From: Pisolithus tinctorius
Lineage: Eukaryota > Basidiomycota > Agaricomycetes > Boletales > Pisolithaceae
Direction of reading: 5' to 3'
NCBI GenBank assembly: GCA_024663395.1
Contig: JANFAH010000004.1
Coordinates: 1,364,001 to 1,428,000, forward strand
DNA: 64,000 nt
Of the stretch, positions 10,475 through 23,679 are shown piece by piece. Below the pieces are notes generated by a model that saw nothing but the letters and a program-made list of their open reading frames with translations, ran no database searches and was not told where the DNA came from. Both the position numbers and the translations under genes were made by a program. The first letter of the stretch is position 1. Every line of letters begins with the position of its first letter.

Positions 10475-11975
10475 ATGCGTGTTCAGCGTTCACCGCCGTT
10501 GATCTCCCATCCCGTCGCTGCAGAGCTGGCCCCTCTGCCTTCGTCTTCTCTCGCTTCCCCGCCCACAACACCGCCGCGCGGTCACAAGCACTCTCTTTCA
10601 AAGCCAATGTCATGGTTGGGTCGCAGTGCGACCTCGTCTTCGCTCCCCCACCCTCGCCACCAAGCACAGAAACCAGTTCGAATATCAGAGCCAAAATTTG
10701 ACAATTCCTTGGAAATTTTCAACATCAAACGTGGGTCCCCGCTCGGAAGTGGCGCGATCGTGGTTCGCACGCCTCAGGAGGCTTTGTGTGGTTCCCAAGT
10801 CAGTCAGTTGTTTGGGTCTCTGGAGGAGGAGGAGAATGAGCAACAACGGACCATCGATTTGGTAGACGAGAACGAATCCACGATTCTCCCACCTCCCCCT
10901 GGCAGTCCGCCTCTCCCGCCGCTCCCAGCAGAGGAGGATTCTCCGCTACGAAGTGGTTCCGACCCAGCTTCAAACAGTACGCTCAGCCTGCCTCTACAGC
11001 AGCTACCTCTTCCCCGCCCGTCGCGCCCTCCCCCACCTATACCGGATGCCATGACTCCCAGGCGCCCATCATTGAAACATAGCAGGGAGTCGGCGGACAC
11101 CATTCCTCCAGTTCCTTCCCTCCCGGAAAACATACCCCCCATTCCTCCCCAGCCTCCATTCGAAGCCGTTCTCTTGTCTGCCGTACCCGACGGTGCCGTT
11201 GACCCAGTAAAAATTATAGTCATGTTGGAAACCTGCACGACAACCTACCGAACCACCTTGCGAACTTTGACTTCACGACCGTCCCATCTTTCAAAGTATA
11301 TCGTTTCCCTACTGTCGCATGGGTCTGAGACCGCTTCCGTCTACTCGCATGTCAGCGAGGCGTCCGCCATCCATCACGACAATGCCTTCAGTGCCGCATT
11401 CCACGACCATCTCACTTCCGTAGGGTGTTTGTCTCAGTCCTCTTCTAGCCTTCACATCTTCCTGGATCGTCCAAGTGCTCCGTAAGTTCCCTTTAAATTG
11501 GCTCTGTTCATACCTCCCCTGTAACTAACAAATCTATTCCAGGTATTCACATATTCTCACTTATCTGCGATCGTCACCCGAGAACCCTGAGACTCTCCCT
11601 CGAGCAGCTGCTCTTCTTGGTTCCGGATCCCGTGCGCGTCTGGAGGCCCTTCTGGAGCTACGCGACGAAGCCTCCTATTTGGGATTGGACGAGTTGTATA
11701 AGTTATGCACGCACGAGATAAACCAACGCCATTCCATTTTTGGTCACTCCTCCAATGCCAGCAGTTCCGCGATGTCCATCCGATCACTACATACCGTCAT
11801 CGAGCAGAACCCGTCCGTCCAGAGCTCCCGCTTATCTCAGATGTCAAATGGCACCTCCAAGAGTGGTGCTCTATCAAGCGTCCCCCACCACCTAGCCCTC
11901 CGCGAGCGGAGCGCTACTAGGACTCCCAGTGAGTCTGGTGGTGGTTCAAAGTCGCCGCCGCCTGGATGGATTTAG
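10475..11975 (+). CDS. BTB/POZ (T1-type) domain protein with proline-rich N-terminus
   Basis: Two exons are joined across an intron at 11482-11542. The start is ATG 10475 (MRVQRSPPLISHPVAAELAP) and the stop is TAG 11973-11975, about 480 residues. Residues 1-240 are low-complexity, with Ser/Pro-rich stretches, an acidic LEEEENEQQR patch and proline repeats (STILPPPPGSPPLPPLPAEE). The C-terminal half carries a potassium-channel-tetramerisation-like BTB fold: DPVKIIVMLETCTTTYRTTL, SLHIFLDRPSAPYSHILTYL, then RLEALLELRDEASYLGLDEL and YKLC. Fungal BTB proteins of this kind are often uncharacterised, possibly acting as Cul3 adaptors or oligomerisation scaffolds. The tail is Ser-rich. The domain call is firm. 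The function is unknown. Confidence 0.78.
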
Positions 11976-12414
11976 CACTAAGGTATATTCTGTATTACTT
12001 GCCTCTCACGAATTTCTGTAGCCTCCAGCTAGCTTCGTTCTGTCCATGTTATTTTGTCATGTATCTATCACTTATGTTTAGTATTAGTATAGGGTTCCTT
12101 CAATACGATTTGAGGATTTATCAACGTAGATTTGAGTATACTGTATTTTAAGGACCGATGTGGACTCGCGAAGCGTTAAATCTTCCACCATGCGCTGTAA
12201 TGGGACGAAAAAGCCTACGCAACAACCGAACGGACACACGTGCGACCACCTCGAATATATATGTACGTGTACGAGTACAAAAACCCGGTGGATGGACAAG
12301 CAGTTGGAATGAAAGAAAGGGAAGGGGGAAGGAAGGCATGACTACCACATCAACATTTATCGTACAAGAGATCCATTCCAGTAGAAAAAAAAAGGGGGGG
12401 CGTAATTATTTCCA
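11976..12414. other. Convergent 3' intergenic region
   Basis: This is the 439-bp spacer between the ends of the BTB gene (+) and SSD1 (-). It is AT-rich (for example around 12,060-12,150) with A-rich tracts near 12,385. I see no coding exon or RNA gene in it, so it probably holds both 3' UTRs. Confidence 0.5.
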
Positions 12415-15400
12415 TCACTTCTGCTCGGTGTATGGATTGACACTGTACACCTTGATTACAGGAGGACTTTTCGTCAAGTCAGCCGTCACGATCACCTACT
12501 AGGGTCAGCATCCTATGAGCGACAAACCCAAGAATGTTACTCACTGGGACCGTCATCAATTCTTGGATCTCTTGAATCCTGTGACCAGTGGCCGTTGTCT
12601 TCAAACCCTCGAAAACTGGTTGGACTTTGCTCGCGGAAAGCAAGCGCTGCTTAGAAGTCTCAGTTTCCTTAACAAGCTCACTGTCTCTCCCCAGCACAAT
12701 TTCGTCGTCCTCGGCATCGTCCTCATCAAAGAGCGCCTTTTCATCGTGCACTGAACGCGACGCGACCTCCATCTTCGTGGCATGTGCCTCTGCATTCTGT
12801 TTCACCTTCTTCAGATGCTCATCATCACTGTTCTCCGCGAGCCAACTGATCACGTCCTTGCCAGACCAATAAATTTGAAGGGTATGAGAATGCTCATCGT
12901 AGACATGATTCTGTACGTAATGTCAATTCAGGTCCTTAACTGAAAGAAAAATAAGCAGTTTGACTCACGTCGATGGGCATTTGATCAACGTGGACTCTCT
13001 TCTCGATACCAAATTCAGGTACGTATACGTCAAACGCTGCATCGAGAACATTGACAACTTTGGCTTGACGGATGACTGGCCCATAGCGGTGAGTGAGATC
13101 AGAAATGAGGATGCACAAGTAGAGGTGAGTAGATTGCTCTTGTGCCAATCTCGCTGAGTCCCGCTTGCTATAAATGACGATCAGCTATCTATAGTCAGCT
13201 GCACGCGGTTGGAAAGTACGAACATGTTGCACTGCTGAGCAATCTTCGCGACAGCGTCCCGGTCCATCGTAAATTTCGGATCAGCTGCGGTTACAATTAG
13301 TGAGTCCATGTTTCCAGCAAAGGCAGCACAACTCACGGCCACCCTGGAGAACCGACTCGAGCTGGCGATGCACAAGAATATCGGCATAGCGACGAATTGG
13401 GGAGGTAAAGTGAGTGTAAAGAGGGACACTCAACGCGTAATGACCGTATTTCGCTATGTCCAGCATCCCCGCACAGAAGTATTTTGCGCGTTGGGTGAAT
13501 TTGAAAGACAGCAACTCAAGGGTCATACGAGCGGCAGGGTCCGTTATCGCATTGAACGAGCGCATCAAAGCGCCAGAGGAAGAGGTTTCGACTTGGATGC
13601 CTAAACGCTTAGCACGTTCGCTAAAGGCATTCTGCAAGGCCTTCAGTACATGTCCACGCTCCATACAAAGTTACTCACTAGGCGCCTCTCGATTGGCGTG
13701 TCGTGTCTGCGGAGGAGTGCTTGCTCAGGTAAGTGAACAGCAATACGTTGAGCAACGGCAAAGTTAGCAAGTAACATGAGCTACGACGAATAAGTACTCT
13801 GAGCATCTTCAAGAAACTATAGCGCCATACCTCCTCGACGAGTTCCTTGGCTTCGTTACCCTCCGATTGCTCACAATCTACTGGCAGACTATTGTCGTCC
13901 AACGTAAATTTAAGGCGATTGGAGTTGAGAAGTAAAGCACCGTCTTGCAAGCGTTTGGTACGCAGCTGCTGAGCCAGACCATGGAGAACTTTGAGGTCGT
14001 GCTCGATAGCAGAAGCGGAATGCTCGGGGGATACAACAATATCGCTTAATAGGTGCCCGTCGATCGCCTTCTGAGCCTCAGTGTAAGACAGCTTCGCCGC
14101 CGACCTGAAAAACTTGAGCAAGAATTCGACATAAATATAAATACCACCTACTTGACTATGGTCTTCCCAAACCATTTGTTGAGCACTTTACCCTCCTTAG
14201 ACATCGTGAAAATCGCAGAAAAAGCAAGTCGCTCTGCGCCAGGGGCAAGACTACAAACTTCTTCACCTAGGGTCGGGGGCAGCATTGGAACCGCTCGCTG
14301 GACGAGATAAACCGTCGTAGCCCTCTTCCGAGCATCTCGATCAAGTGCAGTATTGGGTTTGACGAAGTAGGAGACGTCTGCAACATGAACACCGACATCA
14401 TAGGTGCCGTCATCGTTGGCCTTGATTGAGAGGGCATCATCCATATCTTTGGCATCCGAAGGATCGATGGTGAAAATTCTTTCTTCGCGCAAGTCTCTGC
14501 GAACGTCATGTTCCCTCTCAGGGATGCTATCTCAAGTATAAGTGAATTTGTTTCTCTTCCACCTAGAGTTACGTACCTCCAAGGAGTTGGGGGCAAGCAC
14601 TTGAGAACACTGTCAGAAAACTCTTCCGTAGGGAAATTACAATCCTTGAGTAACGCGCTGGTCTCGACCTCGACGTCACCGATAGGTCCTAGTTCCTCCA
14701 CCAGAGTACCGAAGGGATGGAGGGAAGAAATAGGCTAAAGAATAATTAGCCGAAGAAGACATCAACCAAGAACACCTTAAAGCTCACGTGACGCTTGATA
14801 CAAGCAACAAACAACCTGTTAGCGTATGCCTCCGAATTCTCCACGAAGTCTGCTGGAGCTTGCTCAGTGGGAATAGCAATCAAGGGCACTCGCTTGTCGG
14901 TGGGCTTGAACCAAACGATTTTGGGACGTTCGACAGGTCCCCGCTTGGGTTCTTCTCCACGGTCACCCTCACGCTCGCGGCGTTCAGCCTCCTGTTTCTC
15001 TTTCGTTGCAGCAGAAGACGGGCGAAGGAGACCAAGTGTTCCAGAGAATAACTGTCCGGGCATACGTTCAACGACAGCAACCACGTGGCCCGCATACTGC
15101 GGTTTCACTTCGTCTGTCACCCTACAATGGTATATCAGTAAGTAATTGGAAAGTTGAAAGGAAAGCAGCAGTGACGAACTCTTCGTCCTCAAACAACATG
15201 AGACCTTGGCCCTCTACTTCGACGTCATCCTTCTTCTTGTCATCTTTGCGACCAACGTTGGTCTTGTCATAAGCAGAGTTTTCTTCCTTCTTGCGCTTCT
15301 TTTCCTCTTTTTCCTTCTTTGTCCCCCATACCTCATCAACGTCGAGCAACTCCACAGCAACAATGTCACCCTCTAGAGCTCGATTACGGTCTTTCGAACC

Positions 15401-17408
15401 GCATATATAGATATCAGCATCGAGCACTTCGGTGGCGACGTACGCGTCGGACCTGTTGCGCTTGTTAACTCGAAGGATTCCGACAACTAGCTTGCCGGCT
15501 GCGAGGAGCGGTGGAAGTGAAGCTTGCGGTAAGTAAGGAGCGAACAAAGATTTGCGCTGCGGCTGAGTAGATTGTTGCTGCAATTGGGTCTGAAATTGTT
15601 GTTGTTGTTGTTGTTGCTGTTGCAACAGGCTGACACCGCCCAAACCCATACCCATCAAATTAGCAGCCATCATATTCGGGAGCATATTTGGAAAAGCGAA
15701 AGATGGCATCTTGTGGTGATGACCACCGGCTGCGGCACGGAATTGCTGTAAACTCTGGAGCTGCGCCTGGGCTTGCGCCAACTCTGCAGCAAATCCACTG
15801 TTAGCTTGGATGCCACCCACACCACCATCTACATAAGGGTTTAGCTTGCGGTACAATACGTGTGAAGCATACATACTGATGCGCCAGCTAGAATCAACTC
15901 GGGAGGTGGTACGAGAGTGACCTCCAAATCCGGGCGGAGGAGTAAAACCATCGTCGAAGCCATCCTGGCCGGAGTAAGGGAAGCTTACGGAACCGAGGTT
16001 ACCATGGGCAGTGTTCGACTTATTGACCACGTTAACACTGTGTCTCCTACCGTGGCCGCGGGGCAGGCCACCAGGTTGATTATCAAGTCCAAGTCCCAGA
16101 CCACTCATACCGTTGAACTGTCCCATAGCAGCACTGAAAGGGGGGAGATTACTGGTGCCCCCAAGGCCCATCGGTGCAGTGCTCTGGACGCGTCTATGTC
16201 TGTTGCCCGCTAACCCTTGCAACGATAGAACCTGGTTTGAGGCAAGCTGCTGCTGATACAGTGCCTGCTGTTGCTGTTGGAGGGCTTCAATTTGATTCTG
16301 GATAGCGATCTATTTGACATAACGCGACAACGTGAAGACGGATACAAGAACATGAGGTATGACGCACCTGCTCTGCCATGATGCCTGTTATGTCATTTTC
16401 TGGCTTTCGGTGGGTTGGCTCATTATCCTGAGAGAAATTCTGCTGCTGCTGCTGAGGGAACTGGAACCCAGCGTCTTCTTCGCTGATAGGCGGACCTAGA
16501 GGAACGTTGGAGCTAGTCCTTCTACGAGTACCAAACATGAAATTGGGGGCAAGCTGGGGACGGCCGGTAGGGCCAAGGGCATCTTGTTCCTGTTGTTGAG
16601 CAGCCAAGGCAGCAAATCGCGGGGCCACAAAATTCTGTGACTGGGTTCGAGGATGATACCCAGAATTGGGAAAGAACCCTTCGGAGATCTCTCCTTCCTC
16701 GAAAGCGCTGGTGCCATCTTCCGCGTCTTCCATCATAGCACCGAGGTGAGGTGAAAACGAATTATAACTTCCTGAAAGAGTGGAGTTGCCAAGAGATGCA
16801 GCCTTACGATGGCGGGCTGCTTCTGCAAGATTAGAGCTAGTAAACATGGAAGCGTTGGACTGCAAAGGAGACTGATTGGAAGTTTGTTGTTGTTGAGGAG
16901 CATGGATAGAAGCAGCAAGAGTATTAGTTGGGGAAGGTTGACCCGAGGGAGAGGTGGTCTTCAGGTCTGCGATGACGCGTTGGAGTGAGGACAGAGCATC
17001 ACTGGATTCCGTAGCTGAAACAGGCACAGGCGACGGCGACGGTAAGACACGGTCCTTGGACTGGCTAACCCGATTAGGTTGCGCAGTAGACGCCTGTGCT
17101 TTGCGATGATTTCCGGCACGCTGGCCGCCGCTGGGCTGATTCTTGCTCCGAGAATCGTTCCTCTTCACCTCTTGGGGTTTCTTACTGGACTCAGAACCCG
17201 ATTCGGTACCACCGGTAGTTGAGGCATTGGCAGGTTTCTTGTTACCCGCCCTGGAGGAAGGTCTGGAAGTGCCTTGTGGATTTCCGGCAGCAGAAGAAGG
17301 CCTTGCGTTGGAAAATGTTCTCCTCGGACCCTTCGCTGTGCCAGAGGCAGGGTTTGGCTTCTTAGTTTCATCTTTCGTAGCTTGAGATTGCGTAGACTCG
17401 TCTGTCAT
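12415..17408 (-). CDS. SSD1: SSD1/Sts5-like RNB-domain RNA-binding protein
   Basis: The start is ATG 17408 ([20 protein letters not shown]). The first ~400 residues are disordered, rich in Ser, Asn, Gln and Pro, with a poly-Gln run near 15,600-15,625. Cold-shock-like domains follow ([59 protein letters not shown]). The RNB domain comes next ([75 protein letters not shown]). A C-terminal S1-like region completes it. The last exon is reached by splicing out an intron that starts after the codon for Pro in ELMTVP and runs to about 12,500. It then reads [20 protein letters not shown] to TGA 12415-12417. Without that splice the frame would stop early at 12,479. Ssd1 binds mRNAs for cell-wall proteins and is a substrate of the Cbk1/Orb6 kinase. 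Confidence 0.9.
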
Positions 17409-17773
17409 TTCGTTCGTACAGTATTAGTATGTCAGAAGAAAACAAGTTGGGGTTTTTCTGTTCTGATGAGTAAGAAAGCGCTGCGACTGTCGAGACGACC
17501 AGTCAGTCCCACCTTGAGTTTTGAATGAATATCAAGGTAGGATTTGCCCTGCAGGGCGAGTGGGGGATTAATGGAGGTGGTTGCCGTGCACGGGCGTGGG
17601 GGTTTTTACTGATGGTTTGGTCGTCGCAGACAAGGCTCAAACGTTTGGGCACCGGTCATATTAGCGGCATAAACATTCCCACGGTGGTCCACACTTCGGG
17701 TGCCTTGGCGAATGCAAGTAATGATGTGCTTTGCATTATTTCTTATGTACTAACACAGGTGCAACGTTGTGGT
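17409..17773. other. SSD1 promoter region
   Basis: This is the 365-bp spacer between the SSD1 start and the IDH2 stop, both on the minus strand. It should hold the SSD1 promoter and 5' UTR and the IDH2 3' UTR. I see no further gene. Confidence 0.45.
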
Positions 17774-19601
<1,828 letters not shown>

Positions 19602-19836
19602 TTTTCAACAGATGGAAGGACACCTGGTACAAAAAAAAAGCAGGCAGGGTTGTTGACTTCCGGGTATAAACGGGACGTCACTTTCTCAAGCCAAACCCGA
19701 CGACCAATGATGCTTGACTTCCTAATTTGAATCGCATCACGTTCCATAGGCACACTACCAATAAGTAATACAAAAACGAAGTGCGGTCCATGAGTATGGT
19801 ATACAGTGTAAGTACATAGCAAAAAGAAGCAGGAAA

Positions 19837-20721
19837 TTAACTGCTCAGTAGGCCGTTGAGTTGTTGTCGATATTGTTCCATAGTTCGTTCCGTTTCTTCG
19901 TCCTCGAGCGTGTCCTGGGGGGCCTGGTCGAAATTGAGAACTCGCCATTCATTCAGACACCTGGACAATTGACTCGCCTGCAGCTCCGCACCAACTGTGC
20001 CAGCTTGGCCAAGCTTGCCGTTGGTGAGCTCAAACAAGACCTTGTCTACCTCGGCATCGGCTTCCTCAGATATCTCTTCATCTTCTTCCGCATCAAGAAC
20101 GTCCTGCAGCATTTCTTCCATAACGCCAGCCTGAAAAGCAAATCAGGGCTGGATTGCTAGCTCCATCTAACAGGGAATCAAACCTTGGTCATTTCCATAC
20201 TCATTTCTCTCATGGTTTGGCTTATTTGCGGCAGTCTGATCAGCGAGTTGGACAATTTCATGATCTCCGTGGACTTCTGCAGGGATCCAGTGACCTTCAC
20301 CATTGCTGAGAGCAAGAAAAAAGAGTAAGAACTCTTCGGACGGAAGTAAGAAACAATTTACCAAGTTGCTGCGTCAACTGCGTCCCTATGGAACCTAGGC
20401 GAGCTTTGCTAACAGACAGGCGATCCTTCTGCTTGTTGCTCCTTACCACCTCCCTCGCCAGTATTCTAGCGGATTTAACATCGCCCTTTGCAGCGAGCTG
20501 CTTCACTGTTGTGCGGGCTTTGGCAGTGGCGGCGTCAAGCTATAGTCGTCACCATGAGCGAATAGTGTGAAACTTATGGCCGGAATGCCGACCTGCCTCA
20601 TCTCCCTATCCAATTTCCGACTCTCTGCACGAAGCTTGGCCTGCCATGCGCGTACCCTCTCCTCTTGCGTTGGCCCATACAAGAAACGGTTGATGGACTG
20701 CATGAGGATGGAATGTGACAT
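19837..20721 (-). CDS. VPS24: ESCRT-III subunit Vps24/CHMP3
   Basis: ESCRT-III proteins polymerise on endosomes to sever vesicles into multivesicular bodies. The exons encode MQSINRFLYGPTQEERVRAW and QAKLRAESRKLDREMRQ. A basic helical core follows, with TTVKQLAAKGDVKSARILAR and SNKQKDRLSVSKARLGSIGT, then MVKVTGSLQKSTEIMKLSNS. The acidic C-terminal region contains MTKAGVMEEMLQDVLDAEED and ADAEVDKVLFELTNGKLGQA. This matches Vps24/CHMP3 better than Vps2 (VAGSLQKSTEVMK-type motif). Stop is TAA 19837-19839. Two in-frame ATGs are possible, at 20721 (MSHSILMQSIN) and 20703 (MQSINRF). I give the longer form, but the family starts close to the shorter one. This is the last host gene before the transposon island. 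Confidence 0.9.
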
Positions 20722-20970
20722 ACGGTACACCTAAATACGGAAAGCCACTGCTTGCCTTACCGGACCCACTGTAATATTTAGGAGTTCACGTTCTGGCCTG
20801 TGTCACAAGAGCCTTATTTTGCACACTGCGACGTCTGCGCCCGCTTATCTGAAGGAGTCCTTCATGAGTGGCCCGTAAGATTCTGAGCGGCGGCGTCGGT
20901 GGTGCCGTGCAGTCCAGGCTGTGCTACGGATGTGTTCGGGTGTCACAAGTCACATCGAATCTCAAACCAT

Positions 20971-20973
20971 AGT
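20971..20973. repeat. Target-site duplication AGT, left copy of CACTG element
   Basis: AGT immediately precedes the left inverted repeat and is repeated immediately after the right one. A 3-bp duplication is what CACTA/EnSpm (CMC) elements make. Confidence 0.6.
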
Positions 20974-20996
20974 CACTGCGGAAACGAGATTCTGTC
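20974..20996 (+). repeat. Left terminal inverted repeat of CACTG element
   Basis: It begins CACTGCGGAAACGAGAT and pairs with 22341-22363, with 22 of 23 positions identical. Confidence 0.8.
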
Positions 20997-22340
20997 AGTA
21001 CAGTAAATAGACTGTGGAAGGTGGTCTGCCTGTAATACAAATGTGGCTAACTGTATTCCTCGACCAAGTCTGACTGTCAGAAATATTTGTGAGCTTTTCT
21101 GTACTAAATCCAGACTTCATGAAATCCACTCAAAAATCTTGATGTATGGTTTGGAGACAGATCATGTGTCCATACCAAATCTGTCATCCAAACAGATCAA
21201 CATATCGTCTGTCCACACTGTAGGGACTTCTCCTCTACCTGGATGCTGACTGACCTCTAGATAAGGGAATGGCTGATTTTCTCAATGTCCAGGTGTGCTT
21301 CTGCTTGCCTGCCTGTATGCCATGATGCCTTCCAGACAGGTCATTGACACTTTGTGAAATTTTCTTCGAGGTGCTCCTCTCTGCCAACCCCCACCACTAG
21401 CCACCCACCATCCCCTAGGTTCCTGCACCCTCAGATATATCATGGCACCTTCGTGCATACTCTCCAAGTTGAGGTGAGTCGTTGACACAAGCTGCTGAAC
21501 ACATCAGTCACTGGACCTCTAACAGACTGCAACAGACACCTCTGTATTCACTGACTACCAGGTAAGTTGCAAGATATCATTTGTCGCAAACACCAGCCAA
21601 CAGCCATCCAGTGCACAACCAACCATGACAGCACATACCACTACTTTGACTTTGAGTTCACCAACATCCACCACCTTGGTGAGCACCCCCACATCCTTGT
21701 TGACACCCCCATATCCCATCCTTTGTCACCATCATAGGCAGCTCAACAAATACTGTATATTGTGTGCATATACTCTCTGTTTTGAGTTTGTATGTGCCAC
21801 TATTTACCTGCACACCTACAGACACAGTTTCTTTATAAGTGTACTCAGACCAATGTTTGGTTTTGCGACCCGCTTGTGCCACCAGAAGCCAATGCCACTA
21901 ACTGGCTGAACCTCATGTCCATGCTCATGCTATGGGCCTGCTCGGGCAGCTCATGCTCAAGGGTGCCTTGGAACATATTCAGGAGCTAGCTGGGAGGGTG
22001 GTGAATGTGTGGGCAACGAACAGAAGGTGCGTTATATGTGAGAACTGCAGTAGGGAGAGTACCTGGGGGAGGTTGCATAGGGATTCTGTATTATGCCTAC
22101 AGATGAATTCAAACAATCCTATATTATAATTGTATCAGTGAGACCATCTGGCTGGATGACGACTGGAGAAGGGACAGGTGACATAGCATCTGTCTGTACT
22201 AGGGCCACCAAGGCTGGCTGGAGTCCAGTCAGCATCAGAGAAGCACAGCATTACATAAGTTACCTCGACGAAGGCAGACCACCTGTCGAAGTACATTCTA
22301 TATACGGTCCAGTTGTCTGCCCGTACAGTACCCGGTACCA

Positions 22341-22363
22341 GACAAAATCTCGTTTCCGCAGTG
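22341..22363 (-). repeat. Right terminal inverted repeat of CACTG element
   Basis: Its reverse complement begins CACTGCGGAAACGAGAT. It is followed directly by AGT (22364-22366), matching the left-side AGT. Confidence 0.8.
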
Positions 22364-22791
22364 AGTCACGAATTGTGGGCGGTACAAACAGCCATACATC
22401 ACCTTGTTTACAAGGTCACTCCAGCCCGAAATCAGTAACGTTTTTTTGGTCTGCCATGATTATCATATTTTGGGGCTCAGCACGGCACTCCGCAGCTCCG
22501 CCAATCCGAAGTACGCCAATCCGAAGTATCGCCATGGGCAACCTCGCGACGCGCGCGCCCCCTCATCTTGCGCTGTGAATGATGCCTGAGCCTCTTTCCG
22601 ACTTCGATCTTTGAGGTAATGTGTCGATGGTGAGCAAAGCCATGCCCTGTTCGGGGCTCTCGCATTTCCACGTCTTATTGCAGGTCACATTGTCAGCCCC
22701 CCTTATGCATGACGAGAGGGGCCCCCCCTCTGCAAGTCAGTATGTATTTGTTCTTCTCCGCAGCCCACCTCGTCACGAAATTCCTCCCACC
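22364..22791. other. Non-coding spacer with a 15-bp tandem duplication
   Basis: There are 428 bp between the CACTG element and the first accessory ORF. A 15-bp unit, CGCCAATCCGAAGTA, occurs twice in tandem at 22499-22513 and 22514-22528. The 5' end of the Helitron may lie in or before this stretch, but I could not identify it. No gene is seen. Confidence 0.4.
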
Positions 22792-23127
22792 ATGAACAGT
22801 ATTTCCCGTGCAAGCCCGCCATTTCACGTCTGGGCATTCGTCATTGGATCGTGCTCCAGCCCTCTCGCCATTAGTGTTCGCGCGTGCACCCGGTGCCACG
22901 TGGAAATCATCGACGTGCATAACCTCTTTCCCCCCGATTCCATGATTGACTCGACGCACGTCCGTGTAGAGGACGACATCTACGTTGTCTACTTTGATTG
23001 GCTGCGCCATGTGGAGGACCGTGACAATGCCATGTACATATACATCCGGGTGGCGGATAATGGCCGTCCCCTCAGTATTTGTCCTGAGGATGAGATTGCA
23101 AATTTGTTGGAGGTTTTGGACATGTAA
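22792..23127 (+). CDS. Small hypothetical ORF, about 111 aa
   Basis: The open frame from ATG 22792 begins MNSISRASPPFHVWAFVIGS and ends at 23127 with PEDEIANLLEVLDM. The middle contains DDIYVVYFDWLRHVEDRDNA and MYIYIRVADNGRPLSI, which alternates hydrophobic and charged residues like a small beta-rich fold. I do not recognise a family. An upstream exon is possible, because a good splice acceptor (TTCTTCTCCGCAG) lies at about 22751-22763. It lies in the transposon island on the same strand as the next gene and may be part of it or of the Helitron cargo. Confidence 0.4.
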   Translation: MNSISRASPPFHVWAFVIGSCSSPLAISVRACTRCHVEIIDVHNLFPPDSMIDSTHVRVEDDIYVVYFDWLRHVEDRDNAMYIYIRVADNGRPLSICPEDEIANLLEVLDM

Positions 23128-23679
23128 GCGTCCGTCTTCAGGTTTGGACGCATAGGCTCATGTTTGATGTAGCGTGGACCGGCGATATCCGGCTGTCGTG
23201 GCTTCGGAGACTCTGTAGTTGTGGGTAAGGCGCAAAGACGGTATGGCAACTTTGGCCATGGTTGATGCCGTTGATGGCGTCGAGACGCTTGGGGGGCCAA
23301 GGATAACAGGGAGTATGCGTTTTTACTGGTGTATTACGTTCACCCTTGTCTTTTGAATTGACTACGTTGCGCGTGGAGATTGGCCGTCGAACCATACACC
23401 CTAAGGCTCTCTGTGCAGTATGTATTCCTCTGATGGCAGTTTGACAAACCTGGAGTGCACGTTGGGCCTCCACTGGCACAACATTTGGCCTGCCACCACT
23501 GCCACGCGTATGACTGCAGTCGCGATGTGCGCAGCGCCCCCCCCTATCGGTGGCGTACTTTTTGCGCCATTCCAACCCCTAAGGTGAGCACGCGTTCAGC
23601 CCCTCTATGCTCCTATGCCGATCTCCTATTAGGTTGGAATACAAAAGCATGCGTTGCATGTGAGGGGCGAGCGTATTCG
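23128..23679. other. Spacer without recognised gene
   Basis: These 552 bp lie between the small ORF and the nucleotidyltransferase-motif gene. The open frame of the latter extends back to 23,455 without a good ATG, so part of this may be its 5' UTR or an unrecognised upstream exon. Confidence 0.35.

Larger units (their letters stand above)
20974..22363. mobile_element. Non-autonomous CACTA-like DNA transposon, 1,390 bp
   Basis: Terminal inverted repeats of 23 bp at 20974-20996 and 22341-22363 begin CACTGCGGAAACGAGAT and differ at one position. They are bounded by AGT on both sides. Ends starting CACT(A/G) plus a 3-bp duplication define the CACTA/CMC superfamily, so I place it there by inference. 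Short degenerate motifs around (T)GTCTG/CTGCCTG recur near both ends, as in subterminal repeats of that family. Base composition is more AT-rich than the flanking genes. I find no transposase. The largest frames (for example 21,625-21,909) show nothing recognisable, so it must be mobilised in trans if at all. It sits 250 bp upstream of the VPS24 start. Confidence 0.72.

Noticed and set aside
12479..12500. SSD1 stop codon at 12,479
   Set aside because: Splicing the intron after the ELMTVP codons continues the family's expected C-terminus to TGA 12415, so the earlier stop is intronic read-through.
22420..22440. Helitron 5' end at ATCAGTAACG followed by a T run
   Set aside because: It begins with TC after A, but that dinucleotide is common. 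There is no second copy or internal support to choose it.
23138..23575. Minus-strand 145-codon frame
   Set aside because: It shows no domain, no suitable composition and no splice support, so it is treated as chance open frame.
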